A program made the position numbers and the translations under genes. This document shows positions 7,727-9,564 of a DNA stretch of 9,564 nucleotides, piece after piece. Position 1 is the first letter of the stretch. Each line of letters opens with the position of its first letter. This DNA comes from Sphingomonadaceae bacterium (GTDB lineage Bacteria; Pseudomonadota; Alphaproteobacteria; Sphingomonadales; Sphingomonadaceae): assembly GCA_016742125.1 (NCBI GenBank), contig JACVCM010000107.1:1-9564 (forward strand), read 5' to 3'. A model generated the notes under the pieces. The model did no database searches. It saw only the letters and a list, made by a program, of their open reading frames with translations, and was not told the origin of the DNA.

Positions 7727-7797
7727 CCCTGTTCCACAGATACATTTCGACGCTCGCATTAGGCGACGCGTGGTAAGCGGTCTTTGAAGGAACAGGG
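7727..7797 (-). promoter_or_regulatory. Perfect 9-bp inverted repeat bracketing the TadG-like leader and covering its Shine-Dalgarno
   Basis: CCCTGTTCC at 7727-7735 and GGAACAGGG at 7789-7797 are exact reverse complements, 53 bases apart. Read on the minus strand, the arm nearer the gene (GGAACAGGG) contains the AGGG of the ribosome binding site for ATG 7716. If transcription begins above 7797, the leader could fold so that the ribosome site is hidden. If it begins between the arms, they could instead be two sites for one dimeric regulator. Confidence 0.35.
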
Positions 7798-7813
7798 TTA
7801 GCGGCAGGTTAAC
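7798..7813. promoter_or_regulatory. Near-consensus CtrA-type box in the divergent intergenic region
   Basis: TTAG, seven bases, then TTAAC matches the alphaproteobacterial CtrA consensus TTAA-N7-TTAAC in all but one specified position. It lies 81 bases before the ATG of the TadG-like gene and 35 bases before the ATG of the plus-strand gene, so it could act on either. CtrA controls pilus genes in Caulobacter and is reported to do so in some sphingomonads. No convincing -10 or -35 pair accompanies it. The motif is short, so a chance match is possible. Confidence 0.35.
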
Positions 7814-7848
7814 CTTGATTTGGCGCGGAAATTGGTCTGGTAGGACGC

Positions 7849-8448
7849 ATGGGCGACGCCGAAGCTGACCTGCCACCACCCGCGCGACTCGCTGTCGCCT
7901 ATGCGCCCCGTGCCGTTCGCAGTGCGTTTTCGGTGTTGTTGCGGCTCGACGCGCGACTGGCCTCTATCGTGGGCCGGGCGAGCGAGCCACTGATAGGTCA
8001 GATGAAGCTCGCATGGTGGCGCGACGCCCTGCTCGCCCAACCGGGAACCCGGCCCAAGGGTGAGCCGCTTGTCAGCGAATTCGAAAATTGCGGGACGCAA
8101 ATTCCGGATGGAGTGACGGGGCAGTTGATCTCCGCATGGGAGATGCTGCTGGTTGCGGATGAATGGTCGCACAGCATAATCGAGGAATTTGCCAAATTGC
8201 GCGGGCAGGCTATTTTCAGCACCTATGCCAATCTTGCCGGTTCCAGACGCGATGCAGCCAGCTTGGGCATATTCTGGGCGATCAACGATCTCAGAATACA
8301 ATTCGGCGATCGTGTCCCAATTCCGCCTTGCGGAAAACTCCATGAAAGCTCGATCCGGACAATGCCGAGACCGCTTAGCATTTTGGCCATGTCGGTAAGG
8401 GATGTGACAGGACCGCGACTGATTTGGCATGCCTTGACGGGGCGGTAA
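7849..8448 (+). CDS. Short squalene/phytoene synthase-fold protein, probably non-catalytic
   Basis: This 199-aa protein resembles the conserved sphingomonad members of the squalene/phytoene synthase superfamily: LPPPARLAVAYAPRAVRSA at 8-26, LDARLASIV at 33-41 and QMKLAWWRDALL at 51-62. True synthases are about 280-350 aa and carry two Asp-rich motifs (DxxxD type) that bind prenyl diphosphate through Mg. Here the first helix reads LLRLDARLASIV, and no second motif is evident near the C-terminus (LGIFWAINDLRIQFGD), which ends early with RLIWHALTGR. The WWRD helix also recalls NDUFAF6, a non-enzymatic complex I assembly factor of the same fold, so such a role is possible but unproven. ATG 7849 follows AGGA by three bases, which is close. 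The gene diverges from the Tad operon and is followed after 45 bases by the EF-hand gene, possibly in one transcript. Confidence 0.7.
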   Translation: MGDAEADLPPPARLAVAYAPRAVRSAFSVLLRLDARLASIVGRASEPLIGQMKLAWWRDALLAQPGTRPKGEPLVSEFENCGTQIPDGVTGQLISAWEMLLVADEWSHSIIEEFAKLRGQAIFSTYANLAGSRRDAASLGIFWAINDLRIQFGDRVPIPPCGKLHESSIRTMPRPLSILAMSVRDVTGPRLIWHALTGR

Positions 8449-8493
8449 TTTTGCGGGCACATCAGCAGTGGGATCGATGCAGGGAGGTTGGAC

Positions 8494-8958
8494 ATGCAGC
8501 GATTCGTGGCAGGCGGGGTAGGGGCACTGTTGCTGGCGGGAGCTGGTCTGTGGTTGTGGCAAACCCAGGCCTATCAGGAGAATGATATTCCCACTGCTCC
8601 TCCACCAACCACATTTTCCGATGCCCTGCCCGAAGCAGCAGCAAATGCGCCCGCGTTCGGTCCCGCTCCGCCGACGCCGCCGGAAGCACCCAAAGCCAGT
8701 CGCGAGGAAGTGCGTTTCAATCGCTATGACCGCAACCGGGACGAGCTGATTTCACGGGTCGAAATGATGGGTAGCCGCACCAAGGCGTTTAAGCAGCTTG
8801 ACCAAGACGGCAACAACCTTCTGACCTTTGAAGAATGGGCTGCGGCAACCGGTGAACGCTTTGCCGACGCCGACTCAAATAAGGACAAGTTGCTGACGCG
8901 CAAAGAGTTCGCGACGACAAGGCCTAAGCAGGCAGCCAGGCCGAATTGTCGTTGTTAG
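8494..8958 (+). CDS. Membrane-anchored or exported protein with three EF-hands
   Basis: This 154-aa protein begins with an uncleaved anchor or signal peptide (residues 4-22, FVAGGVGALLLAGAGLWLW), followed by a Pro/Ala-rich spacer (about 33-67). Three canonical 12-residue EF loops follow: 79-90 (D-N-D, Glu90), 103-114 (DQDGNNLLTFEE, Glu114) and 127-138 (DSNKDKLLTRKE, Glu138). Each has Asp or Asn at positions 1, 3 and 5, and Glu at 12, so calcium binding in the periplasm is likely. The C-terminus is Asn-Cys-Arg-Cys. There is no lipobox. ATG 8494 is chosen over TTG 8488 because GGGAGG (8482-8487) lies 6 bases before the ATG and directly abuts the TTG. Its target is unknown. It may share a transcript with the squalene/phytoene-synthase-like gene 45 bases upstream. 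A REP-like repeat begins at its stop codon. Confidence 0.85.
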   Translation: MQRFVAGGVGALLLAGAGLWLWQTQAYQENDIPTAPPPTTFSDALPEAAANAPAFGPAPPTPPEAPKASREEVRFNRYDRNRDELISRVEMMGSRTKAFKQLDQDGNNLLTFEEWAAATGERFADADSNKDKLLTRKEFATTRPKQAARPNCRC

Positions 8959-8998
8959 AACTTGTGTCTCGTCATCCCGAAACAAGTTCAGGATGACG
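8958..8998. repeat. REP-like inverted repeat and probable bidirectional terminator between convergent genes
   Basis: CGTCATCC at 8970-8977 pairs with GGATGACG at 8991-8998. After one C/A mismatch, GAA pairs with TTC around a 5-base loop, giving an 8+3 bp hairpin. A second pair of arms, GAACTTGT at 8958-8965 and ACAAGTTC at 8982-8989, interlocks with the first. The minus-strand reading (GTCATCCTGAACTTGTTTC) is the type of short dispersed palindrome I recall from many sphingomonad and erythrobacter genomes. It fills the 41-base gap between the EF-hand gene and trmFO and probably ends transcription from both sides. Confidence 0.6.
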
Positions 8999-8999
8999 A

Positions 9000-9563
9000 T
9001 TAAGGCCGTATGTCTTGATCGGTAATCCATTTTGCCAGGTCCACCCGCGCCCGACCGGTCATTGCGGCTTTTCGCAATTTTTTGTGGACCTTGTCGTCAA
9101 GTGGCGCGAATAGGCCGAAATTGACGTTCATCGGCTGATAGTTGTCGGCATGGGCGTCGCCGGTGATGTGTCCTAGCAACGCGCCCAGTGCCGTTGTTGG
9201 CGGTGGCTGCGTGATGTCGCGACCGGCAAGCTCCCCCGCCGCCATAATCCCTGCCGCCAACCCGATCGCGCTGCTTTCGACATAGCCTTCGCAGCCTGTA
9301 ATCTGACCGGCAAATCGTACGTTAAGCGAGGTTTTCAGTCGCAATTGGCGGTCCAATAATGTCGGCGATCGGATGAAGGTGTTGCGGTGAAGGCCGCCGA
9401 GTCGCGCGAATTCTGCCTTCTCCAATCCCGGGATTGTCCGGAACAGTTCGACCTGTGCGCCATGTTTCATCTTTGTCTGGAATCCGACCATGTTCCAGAT
9501 GCTGCCCTGCTTATTGTCCTGGCGGAGTTGCACGACCGCATGGGGCCAACGCCCGGTGCGCGG
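9000..9563 (-). CDS. trmFO: Methylenetetrahydrofolate-tRNA-(uracil-5-)-methyltransferase TrmFO, C-terminal part
   Basis: TrmFO uses FAD and methylenetetrahydrofolate to make 5-methyluridine at position 54 of tRNA. The frame is open to the window edge (PRTGRWPHAVVQLRQDN), so the GTG at 9533 is an internal valine and the start lies beyond 9564. The 187 visible residues are the C-terminal portion of a protein usually about 450 aa long. Family blocks are GFQTKMKHGAQ, FRTIPGLEKAEFARLGGLHRN, the GQITGCEGYVES glycine-rich segment, IGLAAGIMAA, ALLGHIT and MNVNFGLFAPL. The FAD-binding N-terminal GxGxxG motif is outside the window. The stop TAA at 9000-9002 lies just beyond the REP-like repeat, and the gene converges on the EF-hand gene. 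No damage is seen in the visible part. Confidence 0.96.
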   Translation of the reverse strand, partial: PRTGRWPHAVVQLRQDNKQGSIWNMVGFQTKMKHGAQVELFRTIPGLEKAEFARLGGLHRNTFIRSPTLLDRQLRLKTSLNVRFAGQITGCEGYVESSAIGLAAGIMAAGELAGRDITQPPPTTALGALLGHITGDAHADNYQPMNVNFGLFAPLDDKVHKKLRKAAMTGRARVDLAKWITDQDIRP

Positions 9564-9564
9564 G

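Noticed and set aside
7798..8562. 254-codon open frame on the minus strand opposite the squalene/phytoene-synthase-like gene
   Set aside because: It is antisense to a recognisable protein, its composition (Pro/Gln/Arg/His-rich) resembles shadow frames, and it also covers the start of the EF-hand gene and part of the intergenic region.
8958..8998. True H-type pseudoknot RNA
   Set aside because: The connector across the first 8-bp stem is a single base, which is sterically too short, so only one of the two stems can form fully at a time.
1..9564. Mobile element, prophage, CRISPR, defence system, tRNA or rRNA
   Set aside because: No transposase, integrase, terminal repeats, spaced direct repeats, cloverleaf or rRNA-like sequence was seen on either strand. 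Gene content is conserved core and pilus genes.

Overview
The window looks like an ordinary chromosomal segment of an alphaproteobacterium, most likely of the order Sphingomonadales (Sphingomonadaceae or Erythrobacteraceae). Three things point there: the order eno - ftsB-like - pdhA - pdhB, an E1-beta subunit carrying its own N-terminal lipoyl domain, and Tad-type pilus proteins in the style of sphingomonads. Placement below order level is not supported. Hand counts give GC of roughly 70-75% in parts of pdhB and about 47-50% in parts of the large Tad gene.

Region 1 (1-4133, plus strand) is central metabolism and division: the 3' part of enolase, a small FtsB/DivIC-type septum protein, then pyruvate dehydrogenase E1 alpha (TTG start) and lipoyl-E1 beta, the last two translationally coupled through a 1-base stop/start overlap. 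Enolase makes phosphoenolpyruvate, and the E1 component decarboxylates pyruvate and passes the acetyl group to lipoyl domains of the complex. Hairpins follow eno and ftsB.

Region 2 (4147-7716, minus strand) is a tightly packed three-gene Tad/Flp pilus accessory operon, transcribed towards pdhB. It encodes a 735-aa TadG-like protein with a von Willebrand factor A (VWA) domain, then two TadE-family pseudopilin-like proteins. The operon meets pdhB tail to tail with 13 bases between them. The VWA domain is split by a very large Thr/Asn/Ser-rich insertion, and the first pseudopilin-like protein carries a dockerin-like Asp/Asn loop.

Region 3 (7717-7848) is the divergent control region. It contains a near-consensus CtrA-type box and a perfect 9-bp inverted repeat, one arm of which covers the Shine-Dalgarno sequence of the TadG-like gene.

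Region 4 (7849-8958, plus strand) holds a short squalene/phytoene-synthase-fold protein without visible catalytic aspartate motifs and a membrane-anchored protein with three EF-hands.

Region 5 (8958-9564) starts with a REP-like inverted repeat that sits between convergent genes, followed by the C-terminal part of trmFO on the minus strand, which runs off the window.

No RNA gene, insertion sequence, prophage, CRISPR array or toxin-antitoxin pair was seen. I see no convincing wholly new system. The points most worth a second look are the Tad operon's control region, the VWA insertion, and the metal-binding motifs in and around that operon.
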